A stretch of DNA of 64,000 nucleotides, taken from DASZTU01 sp035493835. Lineage in GTDB: Bacteria > Pseudomonadota > Alphaproteobacteria > Rhizobiales > Devosiaceae. The translations under genes and the position numbers were made by a program. The stretch spans positions 79,175-143,174 of the forward strand of contig DATJHO010000016.1 in NCBI GenBank assembly GCA_035493835.1. Direction: 5' to 3'. Position 1 is the stretch's first letter; each line of letters opens with the position of its first letter. Of this stretch, positions 43,017 to 51,784 are shown one piece after another. The notes under the pieces were generated by a model, which did not search any database, was not told where the DNA came from, and was given only the letters and a program-made list of their open reading frames with translations.

Positions 43017-43286
43017 GAGCCGGTTCGGCAGGCCGAGGCGCCCGGCGATTGCAACGGCGCTCACCGCGTCCGGTGGTGCCACGACCGCGCCAAGGATAAG
43101 CGCGGTTGGCGACGACAACACAGGCATGGCCCAGCCCACCACGAGCCCGCCAGCCACCGCGCTGTGACGACCACTAGACAGCAGCACGCCCGGATTGAGG
43201 ATCGTCCGCAGGCGCATTCGCAAGAGCCACCTGCACGCCGAGCCACCAAACCACCCATCAAGCGGGTGATCGTGTCGAGAATACAT
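43013..43286 (-). pseudogene. Remnant of a CPA1 cation/proton antiporter
   Basis: The minus strand encodes VVGWAMPVLSSPTALILG followed by AVVAPPDAVSAVAIAGRLGLP, closely matching the conserved core helix region of CPA1 Na+(K+)/H+ antiporters (APPDAV is the family hallmark; the ion-binding aspartate is retained). Only about 70-90 residues remain. Homology stops right after LGLPNRLT, at the border of the family B repeat, where an out-of-family stop follows. Upstream the frame decays into WFGGSACRWLL. With no intact gene on either side, this is a relic. Confidence 0.72.
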
Positions 43287-43452
43287 GATTGCAATCTGGT
43301 CGGCACGCTTTGCGCCGAACAGTGCAATCCACGACGGCCAAGGTGGCCGGACCGGCCTTTCCGCTATTGACGCAGCGGCCGCATTGGCGAAAGGCTACCT
43401 CGTTCATTCAATCATTTTCTCCCAGACGGCCGCCCGTCGCGAAAGAAACATC

Positions 43453-44970
43453 ATGACGAATGCAGTGCGCGCGTCACAGCGCCCCTATGTCCTTGGCTCG
43501 ATTATGCTGGCCAATTTCATGGTGGCGATCGAGGCGACAATTGTCGCAACGGCGATGCCCCGCATCGTCGGCGATCTCGGCGGCTTCACCTATTACAGCT
43601 GGGTTTTTTCCGCGTTCCTTCTGACCCAGTCGGCGACGACGGTGGTCTACGGCAAGCTTGCCGACGTTTTTGGGCGCAAGCCGGTTTTGATCGTGGGGAT
43701 CGTGCTCTTCCTGCTGGGCTCGCTTCTTTCGGGCTTTGCCAATTCGATGGCGATGCTCATTGCCTTTCGCCTGCTGCAGGGCCTGGGAGCCGGCGCTATC
43801 CAGCCCATCACCATGACCATCATCGGCGACCTTTATACCCTCGAGCAGCGCGCCAAGGTGCAAGGGTTGATGTCGACCGTCTGGGCGTTTTCGGCGGTGG
43901 TCGGCCCGCTCGTCGGCGGCATCATCGTCGAGCATCTGCCCTGGTCGTGGATTTTCTGGATCAACGTCCCCATCGGCATCCTCACCATTGTGGGCTTTGC
44001 CCTGTTCCTCGAGGAAAAGGTCGGGCGCCGCGGGGCGCGGGTCGACTATCTCGGCTCGGTATTGTTCTCGATCGCCGTCGTGGCGCTGCTGGTCATGCTT
44101 ACCGAAACCGATGCGGGCCTTCCGACCATTTTGGGGCTTGCGCTGGTTTTCGTCGTCTCGGGCGGCCTCTTCGTACTGCAGGAGCGGCGGGCAGCCGAGC
44201 CGATCATTTCGATTGCCCTCTGGGCGCAACGGCTCATCGCCACCAGCAATGCTGCAACGCTCTTTGCCGGCATGGTGATGATCGGCATGACGACGGTGCT
44301 GCCGCTCTATGTCCAGGGCGTGATGGGCTATTCGACGGTCATCGCCGGCTTCACGCTGACCGCGCTGGTCGTCGGCTGGCCGATTGCGGTGATGGGTGCC
44401 AGCCTGCTGTTCAAGACCTTCGGCATCCGCCTGACTCTGCGCGTTGGCAGCTTGCTGTTGCCGGTGGGCGCATTGTTCCTCTTGGTGCTGACGCCTGAAA
44501 GCAGCCCGGTCCTGCCCGGGATCGGGGCTTTCCTGATGGGGTTCGGCATGGGGCTGATCAGCCTCACTACTGTCGCCTTGGTGCAGGACAGCGTCGAATG
44601 GTCGGCGCGCGGCAGTGCCACGGCTTCCATCATGTTTGCGCGCAGCCTCGGCAACACCCTCGGCGCGACCGTGCTCGGGGCGGTGCTTAACCTCGGCATC
44701 GCCTATTTCGGCACCGGCCCGCTGGCGGAGAGCGTCCGCCAGGTGCTGAACGAGCCGACCGGCCTTGCTAATCTTGCCGCCAATGCCGATGCCCGGACGG
44801 TCTTCGACCAATCGCTGCACTGGACCTTCATCGGCGTGCTGGTGATCTGCGCGCTCACGGCCATTTCGACCTGGATGGTGCCGATCAAGCGGAATTCGTG
44901 GGCCAAGGCGGCTCCCGGCGCCAACGCCATCGAGGATGCGGTCGTCCCCATCGGCGACATCGAGCCATAG
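43453..44970 (+). CDS. MFS drug/export transporter, DHA2 (14-TM) family
   Basis: A 505-residue major-facilitator protein with about 14 membrane helices. Motif A is GKLADVFGRKPVL between TM2 and TM3; motif C-like GPLVGGIIVEHLPWSWIFWINVPIG marks the antiporter/exporter branch. The N-terminus LANFMVAIEATIVATAMPRI is typical of EmrB/QacA relatives. ATG 43453 is chosen; an in-frame extension to 43285 has no homology-like features. A short gap precedes an aldo/keto reductase that may be co-transcribed. Confidence 0.88.
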   Translation: MTNAVRASQRPYVLGSIMLANFMVAIEATIVATAMPRIVGDLGGFTYYSWVFSAFLLTQSATTVVYGKLADVFGRKPVLIVGIVLFLLGSLLSGFANSMAMLIAFRLLQGLGAGAIQPITMTIIGDLYTLEQRAKVQGLMSTVWAFSAVVGPLVGGIIVEHLPWSWIFWINVPIGILTIVGFALFLEEKVGRRGARVDYLGSVLFSIAVVALLVMLTETDAGLPTILGLALVFVVSGGLFVLQERRAAEPIISIALWAQRLIATSNAATLFAGMVMIGMTTVLPLYVQGVMGYSTVIAGFTLTALVVGWPIAVMGASLLFKTFGIRLTLRVGSLLLPVGALFLLVLTPESSPVLPGIGAFLMGFGMGLISLTTVALVQDSVEWSARGSATASIMFARSLGNTLGATVLGAVLNLGIAYFGTGPLAESVRQVLNEPTGLANLAANADARTVFDQSLHWTFIGVLVICALTAISTWMVPIKRNSWAKAAPGANAIEDAVVPIGDIEP

Positions 44971-44994
44971 GCTTCAGCCAACAAGGAGTGAATT

Positions 44995-45951
44995 GTGATC
45001 CCGCAAAAGCCAGAAATCGCCATGGGCACCGGAAATCTTGCCGTCCCGGGCGAGCGCGAGGATGCCAACCGGTTGCTCGATGCCTATGTCGATCTCGGCG
45101 GTGGCATCATCGATACCGCGGCGGTCTATTCGGACTGGGTGCCGGGCGAACCCCGGCGCAGCGAGGCGGCAATCGGCAAGTGGCTGAAGACGCGCCGCGG
45201 CGCGCGGCCGATGATCGTGACCAAGGGCGGCCACCCGCCCGTAGAGGCGATGCATCGTTCGCGGCTTGATGCCGCCTCGATCCGGTCGGACGTGGAAGGC
45301 AGCCTCGCCGTGCTCGGGATCGAGCAGATCGACCTCTATTTGCTGCACCGCGACGATGTCGCCCGCCCCGTTGCCGAGATCATGGGACCGCTGGCCGAGC
45401 TTGTAGCCGAGGGCAAGCTGGCTGCGGTCGGCGTCAGCAATTGGAGCCCCTCGCGCATTGCCGAGGCGCGCGCCACCGGCTTGGTGCCGCTCGCCAGCAA
45501 CCAGGCTCTCGGCAATGTGCTTTCGAACCACATGGGTCCCGATGCCGATCCGACCATCGAAAAGCTCGACCTTGCCGCCTTTCGGCAGGCGGAGGCGGCC
45601 GACATGAGCCTGATGCTGTTCACGTCGTCGGCAAAAGGGATTCTCAGCAGCCCCGGGCGCATCGAGGACCGCGGGAACGCTGCCTACAGCACCCCGGCCT
45701 GCCGCAAGGCGGTGAAGGAACTTGTTTCCATCGCCGAAGAGGCCGGCATCGAGCCAACCAATCTTGGCATGGCGTTCCTGCTGCAGTTTTCGCCGCGGTT
45801 CGTGCCGGTGATGGAGCGGAGCAGCGTCGACGGGCTGAAGACCTCGATGGCCGCGAGGGAGGTGCAGCTTGCGCCGGACTTGATGGCGGCCATCGCCCGG
45901 GTCTCGGGCTTCGACGCTTATGTGACACCGGGCGGCGCCGCTCGGCATTGA
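44995..45951 (+). CDS. Aldo/keto reductase
   Basis: A 318-residue (alpha/beta)8-barrel NADPH oxidoreductase. The catalytic tetrad is visible: Asp and Tyr in IDTAAVYSDW, Lys in VTKGGHP and His in LLHRDD. VSNWSPSRI and the C-terminal cofactor loop are present. The GTG start at 44995 follows a clear AAGGAG. It begins 24 bases after the MFS gene. Substrate is unknown. Confidence 0.88.
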   Translation: MIPQKPEIAMGTGNLAVPGEREDANRLLDAYVDLGGGIIDTAAVYSDWVPGEPRRSEAAIGKWLKTRRGARPMIVTKGGHPPVEAMHRSRLDAASIRSDVEGSLAVLGIEQIDLYLLHRDDVARPVAEIMGPLAELVAEGKLAAVGVSNWSPSRIAEARATGLVPLASNQALGNVLSNHMGPDADPTIEKLDLAAFRQAEAADMSLMLFTSSAKGILSSPGRIEDRGNAAYSTPACRKAVKELVSIAEEAGIEPTNLGMAFLLQFSPRFVPVMERSSVDGLKTSMAAREVQLAPDLMAAIARVSGFDAYVTPGGAARH

Positions 45952-46014
45952 TGCGCAATAGGGCCGGCACTATCTGTCCCTAGTGAAAGAACCGTTAGAT
46001 CGAAGGTGCGTGCC

Positions 46015-47490
46015 ATGTCCGCTATGTCAAAAGCCTATGCCGCCGCGGGGCTGGATCGTGAAATTCCCACGGAACTCCTCATCGGCGGCAAATGGCGGCC
46101 CTCGGCTGGCGGCCAGCGCATCGATGTGCTCGATCCCTCGACCGGCGAGGTGATCACCTCGGTCGCCGATGCGACGGTCGAGGATGGGCTGGCCGCCGTC
46201 GCTGCCGCCCATGACGCGGGGCCGGCCTGGGCAGCGACCCCGCCGCGCCAGCGCGGCGAGATCCTGCGCAAATGCTTTGCCCTGATGACGGAGCGTTCCG
46301 AGTATTTCGCCCGCCTCATCAGCCTCGAGAACGGCAAGGCGCTGCCCGATGCGCGCGGCGAGGCGATCTATTCGGCCGAATTCTTCCGCTGGTTCGCCGA
46401 GGAAGCGGTGCGGAACATCGGCGAGGTCAGCGTGGCGCCCGCGGGCGGCTATCGCATTCTGGTCGAGCACCAGCCGATCGGCGTTTCGGTGCTGGTGACG
46501 CCGTGGAATTTCCCGGCCGCCATGGCGACGCGCAAGCTGGCCCCGGCGCTGGCCGCCGGCTGCACGGTCGTGCTCAAGCCGGCGACGGAGACGCCCCTCA
46601 CCGCCTACGCCATAGCAGCGCTGATGGAAGAGGCGGGGGTGCCGCCGGGCGTAGTCAACGTGCTGACGACCTCGAAGTCGGGCCCCGTGATCAGCGCCAT
46701 GCTCCACGATCCGCGTGTGCGAAAACTGTCGTTCACGGGGTCGACCCAGGTCGGACGGATCCTCCTCAAGGAGGCGGCCGACCAGGTGCTCAGTTGTTCG
46801 ATGGAACTAGGGGGCAACGCGCCGTTCATCGTCTTCGACGATGCCGATCTCGACAAGGCGCTCGAGGGCGCCATGCTCGCGAAAATGCGGAACGGGGGCG
46901 AGGCGTGCACTGCGGCTAATCGTTTCCTTGTGCAGCGCGGCATCGCCGGCCACTTTGCCGAAGGCCTCGCCAAGCGGATGGGCGGCCTGTCGATGGGCGC
47001 CGGCTATGACAGCACGACGCAACTCGGGCCGATGGTCAACAAGGCAGCGGTTGATCGCATCGGCGCATGGGTGAATGAGGCCGCGGCCGGCGGCGCAAAG
47101 GTCCTGATCGGTGGTAAGCCGGATCCGCGGCCCGGCTTCTTTTATCCGGCAACGGTCCTCACCGATGTTCCCGAGGGCTCAAAGCTACTGAACGACGAGA
47201 TTTTCGGGCCGGTGGCGCCGATCAGCGTGTTCGATACGGCCGATGAGGCCGTCGCGATGGCGAACGCCACCGAATACGGCCTCGTCGCCTATGTCTATAC
47301 CGAGGACCTGAAGCGGGGCCTCAAGGTTTCCGAACGGCTGGAAGCCGGCATGGTCGGGCTCAACCGCGGCCTCGTCTCCGATCCCGCCGCCCCCTTCGGC
47401 GGGGTCAAGCAGAGCGGTCTTGGTCGCGAGGGCGGCCATTTTGGCATCATGGAGTTCTTGGAGACCAAGTACATCGCGGCAAGCTGGTAG
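46015..47490 (+). CDS. NAD(P)-dependent aldehyde dehydrogenase, succinate-semialdehyde type (GabD-like)
   Basis: A 491-residue ALDH. VTPWNFPAAMATRKLAPALAAG, the catalytic glutamate in ELGGNAPFIVFDDADLDKAL, the nucleophilic cysteine in GGEACTAANRF and the terminal GVKQSGLGREGG segment match the GabD group. The start is ATG 46015 with GAAGG upstream; GTG 46006 and ATG 46024 are in frame. It probably oxidises succinate semialdehyde or a similar short omega-acid aldehyde. The 63-base gap to the aldo/keto reductase leaves co-transcription open. Confidence 0.88.
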   Translation: MSAMSKAYAAAGLDREIPTELLIGGKWRPSAGGQRIDVLDPSTGEVITSVADATVEDGLAAVAAAHDAGPAWAATPPRQRGEILRKCFALMTERSEYFARLISLENGKALPDARGEAIYSAEFFRWFAEEAVRNIGEVSVAPAGGYRILVEHQPIGVSVLVTPWNFPAAMATRKLAPALAAGCTVVLKPATETPLTAYAIAALMEEAGVPPGVVNVLTTSKSGPVISAMLHDPRVRKLSFTGSTQVGRILLKEAADQVLSCSMELGGNAPFIVFDDADLDKALEGAMLAKMRNGGEACTAANRFLVQRGIAGHFAEGLAKRMGGLSMGAGYDSTTQLGPMVNKAAVDRIGAWVNEAAAGGAKVLIGGKPDPRPGFFYPATVLTDVPEGSKLLNDEIFGPVAPISVFDTADEAVAMANATEYGLVAYVYTEDLKRGLKVSERLEAGMVGLNRGLVSDPAAPFGGVKQSGLGREGGHFGIMEFLETKYIAASW

Positions 47491-47528
47491 GCTGGCTGTT
47501 GCCGGCACAGTTGTCGGGAGCCGAAGGA

Positions 47529-47580
47529 CCTCATCCGGCTCCCCCGACCCTCTCCTCAAAGGGGAGGGGGCAGGGGCCGG
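47529..47580. repeat. Short palindromic island
   Basis: CCTCATCCGG followed by CCCTCTCC TCAA AGGGGAGGGGG, a hairpin of the CCTCATCCGG/GGGGAG type repeated elsewhere (49845-49967, 61541-61588). It lies 39 bases after the aldehyde dehydrogenase gene. Confidence 0.5.
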
Positions 47581-47601
47581 GCTGTTAGGCTTGGGCGAGG
47601 T

Positions 47602-47745
47602 GCTGCCGGCGCGGCGTCCGGCATTTGGTCGCCCCCCTTGCCACATCGTCATCCCCGGGCCTGACCCATGCTGCCTTTGCCAATAGCTGAGGTGGACTTG
47701 GCGAGGCAGCACGGGTCAAGCCCGGCCATGACGAGGAAGGGCGGT
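47602..47745. repeat. Dispersed palindromic repeat, family B, copy 2
   Basis: CTTGCCACATCGTCATCCCC (47638-47657), preceded by CTGCCGGCGCGGCGTC and followed by CCTGACCC, matches 42895-43016. An inverted GGGTCAAGC lies at 47713-47721 before CCCGGCCATGACGAGG. The middle differs and is about 20 bases longer than in copy 1. Confidence 0.7.
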
Positions 47746-47771
47746 TAACGCTTCAACTCGACGGGATCGCG

Positions 47772-48569
47772 CTAAGGCAACTCACCTGGCACCGGCCAGG
47801 CATCGAGCAGGAAGTGGGCGGCTTTCGATGCTGCCACAGGGTCGCGGGCGATGATCGCGTCGAGCAGGTCCTTGTGGGACGGCAGGCAGCGCCGCTGCCC
47901 CTCGATCACCTCGGCCGGCGTCGAGCCGGCGCGATTGGCATAGAGGGCAACCGCGACCAGATCGATAAGCTGGGCGTAGACCATGTTGTGCGTGGCGGCA
48001 AAGATTGCGGTGTGGAATTCGAGATCCGCATCCGAGTTGGCGTCAGCATCCCCGATCGAGTTGACCATGCGCTGAAACGCGGTAGCGATCCTCTGGATCT
48101 CGTTCTCGGTACCGCGCGTGGCGGCGCGGGAGGCGGCCTCCGGCTCGAGCACGCGCCGCAAGTCCTTGATCGAGCGCATAAGCTCGATCGAGGGCCCTGA
48201 CTCGTAGTACCACACCATGACGTCGGTATCGGTGTGGTGCCAGTAGGAGCGGTCGCGCACGCGGGTGCCGACGCGGGTCTTGATCTCGACCAGACCCTTG
48301 CCGGCGAGGCATTTCATCGCCTCCCGGATCACGGTCCGGCTGATGCCAAACTTGGCGACGAGCTCCGGCTCATTCGGCAGGATACTTCCCTGCGGATATT
48401 CGCCGCCCACGATGCGGCGGCCGAAATCGTGCACGAAATAGCCGAAGATTCCGCGCCTTTGCGTGGTGCCATATTTGCGGACGAATTCGTCGAACGGGGA
48501 TTGTGTGACGATCGTCCTGGGGGGGGACATTGTCGGCCGCGGAACGGCAGTGTCGATCGTATCAGACAT
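47772..48569 (-). CDS. GntR-family (FadR subgroup) transcriptional regulator
   Basis: A 265-residue regulator. The N-terminal winged helix carries GGEYPQGSILPNEPELVAKFGISRTVIREAMKCLAGKGLVEIK (outlined), with LPNEPEL and SRTVIREA as hallmarks. The helical FCD ligand-binding domain follows, with metal-type residues in DADLEFHTAIFAATHN and the terminal histidine region. The ATG ending at 48569 has GAAGGTG upstream; about 30 residues before the HTH are atypically long. FadR-type proteins usually repress neighbouring catabolic genes and respond to the pathway substrate, so the adjacent locus is a probable target. Confidence 0.88.
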   Translation of the reverse strand: MSDTIDTAVPRPTMSPPRTIVTQSPFDEFVRKYGTTQRRGIFGYFVHDFGRRIVGGEYPQGSILPNEPELVAKFGISRTVIREAMKCLAGKGLVEIKTRVGTRVRDRSYWHHTDTDVMVWYYESGPSIELMRSIKDLRRVLEPEAASRAATRGTENEIQRIATAFQRMVNSIGDADANSDADLEFHTAIFAATHNMVYAQLIDLVAVALYANRAGSTPAEVIEGQRRCLPSHKDLLDAIIARDPVAASKAAHFLLDAWPVPGELP

Positions 48570-49007
48570 GGCACCTTCAAGAGAGAATCGGACGGGATGT
48601 ACTGGATGCATCACAAGATGTCCAAGTTTTGACCATTTTTCGCCCCGAACCTGCCCGATGGCACGCCGACTCCAAGGCGCGCTTCCCGTTGGGTTCAAAG
48701 GCACTTCCGTTAGCCCTCCGAAAGGAACAATACAGTAGTTTCTGGCATAATTCGCCTGTATTCTTACAGCGCGACAAATACTCCTGATCAAAATACGGTC
48801 ATATGGGGTGTGGTAAAGTTTTTTTACAATGCAGCTGCGTGGAAATGCCCTTTTAGTTCAATGATTTGCTGATCGCAGCGGGCCGAATTTTTGCCATTCC
48901 GCGATCGATCTCGGCGAAGTCGAAGCCATGGGGCGGCAGGCCTAAAGATGTCGCATTTGTCCAAGGTGCCCTCGCGAGCGTTGGCTGGGGGGCGCCTTGG
49001 GCTTGGT
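48570..49007. other. Non-coding gap between the regulator and the creatininase-family gene
   Basis: 438 bases. The part 48720-48850 is AT-rich (TTACAGCGCG, GGTCATATGG, a TTTTTTTAC run) and probably holds the regulator's promoter. I found no convincing palindromic GntR operator. The remainder is Arg/Pro-rich shadow frame only. Confidence 0.4.
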
Positions 49008-49811
49008 TCAGGGCGCCACGGCGTGCGCCGGCAGCGGAAAGCGTTCGACTTCGCGCAGCAGTTCCAGCATGCTTTTGACTTCGTGCTCGGCCGTGAGGCG
49101 CCCCTTCTCCGGCGTCGCCTTCTGCGCCTCGCCAACGGCGCCGTGCGGATTGAGGTCACTCGCGATCCAGGCATAGGCGTGCTGGCCCGTGGGCCGCAGA
49201 TATTTATACGCGGCCTCGTCGCGGGCGGCGATCGAAACGAAATCCTGCAGCTGGTTGTGGGCGACCAGCTCCGGCCGGAAATGCATCACCAGCGAGGTTT
49301 CGAGATCGCCGGCATGGATGCCGTGCCGCCGCTCGATGTCGGAAAACAACCCGTCAGGCGCGCCGAACCGCGTCCAGCTCGTCTTGACCGCCAGCATGTC
49401 GACGCGCACCCGCAATTCGCGGGCGACGATCCCCATGATCTCCTCATTGCCGCCGTGCGAGTTGATGAAGACGAGCTTCCTGATGCCGGTGCGGGCGACC
49501 GAGAGCCCCAATTCCATCCACGCCTCGATCTGGACGTGAGCGGGCAGCGTCACGGTTCCCTTCTGCCAGAGATGCTCGTTGGATTTCCCGACCGTCTGCA
49601 CGGGCAGGATCCGGATGTCGAGATCGGCCGGCGCCTGCTCGGCGAGGAGGTTGAGGCAACCCTGGTTGAGGATGGTGTCGGTGCCGACCGGCAGATGCGG
49701 CCCATGCTGCTCGATGGCGGCAATCGGCAGGATCGCGATGGTCTTCATCGGATCGATGTTCTGGAAGTCGGGGGCGGAAAACTCGGTCCACCAAATCTTG
49801 CGGTTGGGCAT
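49008..49811 (-). CDS. Creatininase-family amidohydrolase
   Basis: A 267-residue metal hydrolase. The family signatures are EQHGPHLPVGTD (glutamate, histidine and aspartate metal ligands) and INSHGGNEEIMG, with a further GDLETSLVMHFRPELV. Relatives open cyclic amides such as creatinine or act in riboflavin-type and mycofactocin pathways. Upstream co-directional RidA protein and divergent transport/deaminase genes point to breakdown of a nitrogenous ring compound. No catalytic substitutions are evident. Confidence 0.88.
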   Translation of the reverse strand: MPNRKIWWTEFSAPDFQNIDPMKTIAILPIAAIEQHGPHLPVGTDTILNQGCLNLLAEQAPADLDIRILPVQTVGKSNEHLWQKGTVTLPAHVQIEAWMELGLSVARTGIRKLVFINSHGGNEEIMGIVARELRVRVDMLAVKTSWTRFGAPDGLFSDIERRHGIHAGDLETSLVMHFRPELVAHNQLQDFVSIAARDEAAYKYLRPTGQHAYAWIASDLNPHGAVGEAQKATPEKGRLTAEHEVKSMLELLREVERFPLPAHAVAP

Positions 49812-49844
49812 TTTTTCACTCGAGGTTATGGGGTGGGATTAGAA

Positions 49845-49967
49845 ACCCCTCATCCGGTCCTTCGGACCACCTTCTCCCGCAAGGGGAGAAGGAAGAAAGT
49901 GCGCACCGCCGTGCCACATCTCCCCTCTCCCCTTGTGGGAGAGGGGGCCGGCAGGCGGGTGAGGGGT
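49845..49967. repeat. MITE-like palindromic repeat
   Basis: The outer ends CCCCTCATCCGG and GGGTGAGGGG form a terminal inverted repeat. Inside lie GGTCC TTC GGACC, CTTCTCCC GCAA GGGGAGAAG and CTCTCCCC TTGT GGGAGAG hairpins. It separates the creatininase gene from ridA and resembles the islands at 1970-2046, 57165-57258 and 61541-61588. It has no coding capacity. Confidence 0.65.
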
Positions 49968-49982
49968 GCAGCGAACACTGAC

Positions 49983-50384
49983 CTAGTCCCGCTGCGCATC
50001 CGGGCCAGCGGCCACAACCTCGATCTCCACAAAGAATTCTGGCCGGGCGAAGCCGGAAACGATCATCAGCGTCGAGGCGGGCAGGGGGGCGGAAAACAGT
50101 TCGTTGCGCACATCCATGTATTGCCTGAGGTGCTCGCGTCCGGTGACGAAGGCGTTGACGCGGATGATGTTTTCAAGGCCCATCCCCGCTTCGCGCAGGA
50201 TGGCGGCAATGTTGGCGAAGCAGAGCCGCGTCTGGCCGGCGCAATCGGGGGGGATGGCGGCATCCTTGTCGATGCCGAGCTGGCCGGAACAGAACACCAG
50301 CCGCTGGCCGGCCGGCACCTCGACGCCATGGCTATAGGGCGCAAAGGGCGGGTGGATGTCGATCGGGGTGAGCGGGGTGTGCAT
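49983..50384 (-). CDS. RidA/YjgF-family protein
   Basis: A 133-residue chorismate-mutase-like Rid protein. PYSHGVEVPAGQRLVFCSGQLGID, FANIAAILREAGMGLENIIRVNAFVT and the arginine-containing end (STLMIVSGFARPEFFVEIEVVAA) match the fold; the catalytic-type arginine of RidA proper (usually in a x-R-x4-V context) seems to sit in GFARPEF. Rid proteins hydrolyse reactive enamine/imine intermediates, or act as ring-cleaving aminohydrolases in catabolic clusters such as the Rut pathway. ATG 50384 or GTG 50387 starts it. Confidence 0.88.
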   Translation of the reverse strand: MHTPLTPIDIHPPFAPYSHGVEVPAGQRLVFCSGQLGIDKDAAIPPDCAGQTRLCFANIAAILREAGMGLENIIRVNAFVTGREHLRQYMDVRNELFSAPLPASTLMIVSGFARPEFFVEIEVVAAGPDAQRD

Positions 50385-50642
50385 CACAATGGTCTTTCGC
50401 TGCCGCGCTCAGAACCAAGACCGGAATGTCTGTTGCCTGGCGCTTGATATTATTTCCTTCGAATCGCGAACTGCGTTCGGAGGCCGCAAGTTACTGCTGC
50501 CCAGCTAACAGCCAATCGCCTGCGAAGAAAATCCCCAGCCGCAGAATCCTTGCCGAAAAGTTAGGCAGAGTCGTCGTCGGCTCAAAATTGTGCTTTTCTT
50601 TTGGCTGCGGAGGCGGAATGACTGGCGCATCAGTCGATAAAT

Positions 50643-50675
50643 CGGCCCCGTCCACCATCGAAGGCGGTGGGGCCG
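50643..50675 (+). promoter_or_regulatory. Leader hairpin before the binding-protein gene
   Basis: CGGCCCC (50643-50649) pairs with GGGGCCG (50669-50675), extended by G-T and C-G pairs to about ten base pairs. It ends just before the ribosome-binding site GAGGGAGA. It could affect translation or mark the 5' end of a stabilised mRNA. No known riboswitch consensus was recognised. Confidence 0.35.
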
Positions 50676-50696
50676 CAGAGGGAGAAAAAACCGCAA

Positions 50697-51710
50697 ATGA
50701 ATGCGCTTTCCAGGATTGCAGTTGCTGCGCTCGCCCTATGTGGCGCGACCGCGCCGGCGCTCGCCGCCGATCTCGATCAGGTGCGCTTCGGCACCAATTG
50801 GCTGGCCGAGGCTGAGCATGGCGGCTTCTACCAGGCTGTTGCCGATGGCACCTACAAGAAGTACGGCCTCGACGTGACGATCGTGCAGGGCGGGCCGCAA
50901 TCGCCGAACATGCAATTGCTCGTCGCAGGCAAGGTCGATTTCTACATGGGCGGCACGCTTGGCGTGTTCGATGCCGTCAAAAACGGCATTCCGCTGATCG
51001 ATGTGGGGGCGATCTTCCAGAAGGATCCGCAGATCCTGATGGCGCATCCCGACGCCCCGTACAAGACCTTCGCCGATCTCGCCAAGGCACCGACGATCTT
51101 CATGGGCAAGGATGTCTATGCCGTCCAGTTCGGCTGGATGAAGGCGACCTATCCCGGCTTCAACGACGGCCAGTACAAGCCCTATACCTTCAATCCCGCC
51201 CCGTTCATCGCCGACCCGAAGTCGGTGCAGCAGGGCTACATCACCTCCGAGCCCTTCGCCGTGAAGAAGCAGGCCGGCTGGGATCCAAAAGTCTTCCTGT
51301 TCGCCGACGCCGGCTATGACGATTACTCGACCACCCTCGAGACCACGCAGGACATGGTCAAGAACAAGCCGGACGTGGTGCAGCGCTTCGTCGATGCCAC
51401 CGCAATCGGCTGGTACAATTACCTCTATGGCGACAACAAGGCCGCCAACGAGCTGATCAAGAAGGACAATCCGGATATGACCGACGACCAGATCGCCTAT
51501 ACCATCAAGGCGATGAAGGACAACGGCCTTGTGGTTTCCGGCGACGCGCTGACCAAGGGCATCGGCTGCACGACCGATGCGCGCTACAAGGATTTCTTCG
51601 ACAAGCTGGTCAAGGTCGGCATCGAGGAGGCCTCGCTCGACTATAAGCAGGCCTATACCAACCAGTTCGTCTGCAAGGGCGTCGGCATGAACCTGATGCC
51701 CAAAAACTGA
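50697..51710 (+). CDS. ABC transporter substrate-binding protein, NMT1/THI5-like
   Basis: A 337-residue periplasmic protein. The signal peptide (MNALSRIAVAALALCGATAP) is likely cleaved after ALA, about residue 24. The fold signatures are FGTNWLAEAEHGGFYQAVADGTYKKYGLDVTIVQGG (outlined), DFYMGGTLGVFDAV and TSEPFAVKKQAGW. This family binds small heterocycles and sulfonates, including pyrimidine precursors of thiamine. It heads a plus-strand operon with an ATPase, permease and catabolic enzymes, so it probably captures the substrate of that pathway. GAGGGAG precedes the ATG. Confidence 0.9.
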   Translation: MNALSRIAVAALALCGATAPALAADLDQVRFGTNWLAEAEHGGFYQAVADGTYKKYGLDVTIVQGGPQSPNMQLLVAGKVDFYMGGTLGVFDAVKNGIPLIDVGAIFQKDPQILMAHPDAPYKTFADLAKAPTIFMGKDVYAVQFGWMKATYPGFNDGQYKPYTFNPAPFIADPKSVQQGYITSEPFAVKKQAGWDPKVFLFADAGYDDYSTTLETTQDMVKNKPDVVQRFVDATAIGWYNYLYGDNKAANELIKKDNPDMTDDQIAYTIKAMKDNGLVVSGDALTKGIGCTTDARYKDFFDKLVKVGIEEASLDYKQAYTNQFVCKGVGMNLMPKN

Positions 51711-51735
51711 GTGGGCAATTGCTTGCAAGGAATTC

Positions 51736-51759
51736 AGCTACGTCCTACGGGACGTAGCT
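51736..51759 (+). promoter_or_regulatory. Perfect hairpin between binding-protein and ATPase genes
   Basis: AGCTACGTCC and GGACGTAGCT form a ten-base-pair perfect stem around the four-base loop TACG. No T-run follows. Such hairpins after a binding-protein gene often protect the upstream mRNA and raise its level relative to the membrane components. Confidence 0.6.
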
Positions 51760-51784
51760 TCACAAGAGGCCGCCGAGAACTGTT

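Noticed and set aside
43474..44820. 448-codon minus-strand frame across the MFS gene
   Set aside because: Antisense shadow of an evident 14-helix transporter.
47185..47712. Minus-strand frame spanning the family B repeat and the aldehyde dehydrogenase end
   Set aside because: It is part repeat, part antisense of a clear gene; a similar peptide at 42779-43054 arises only because the repeat is shared.
48824..49174. Arg/Pro-rich frame in front of the creatininase gene end
   Set aside because: Overlaps the true gene in another frame and has extreme composition typical of shadows.
50388..50696. TPP or other riboswitch in front of the NMT1-like binding protein
   Set aside because: No recognisable THI-box or other riboswitch core; only one GC-rich hairpin near the ribosome-binding site.
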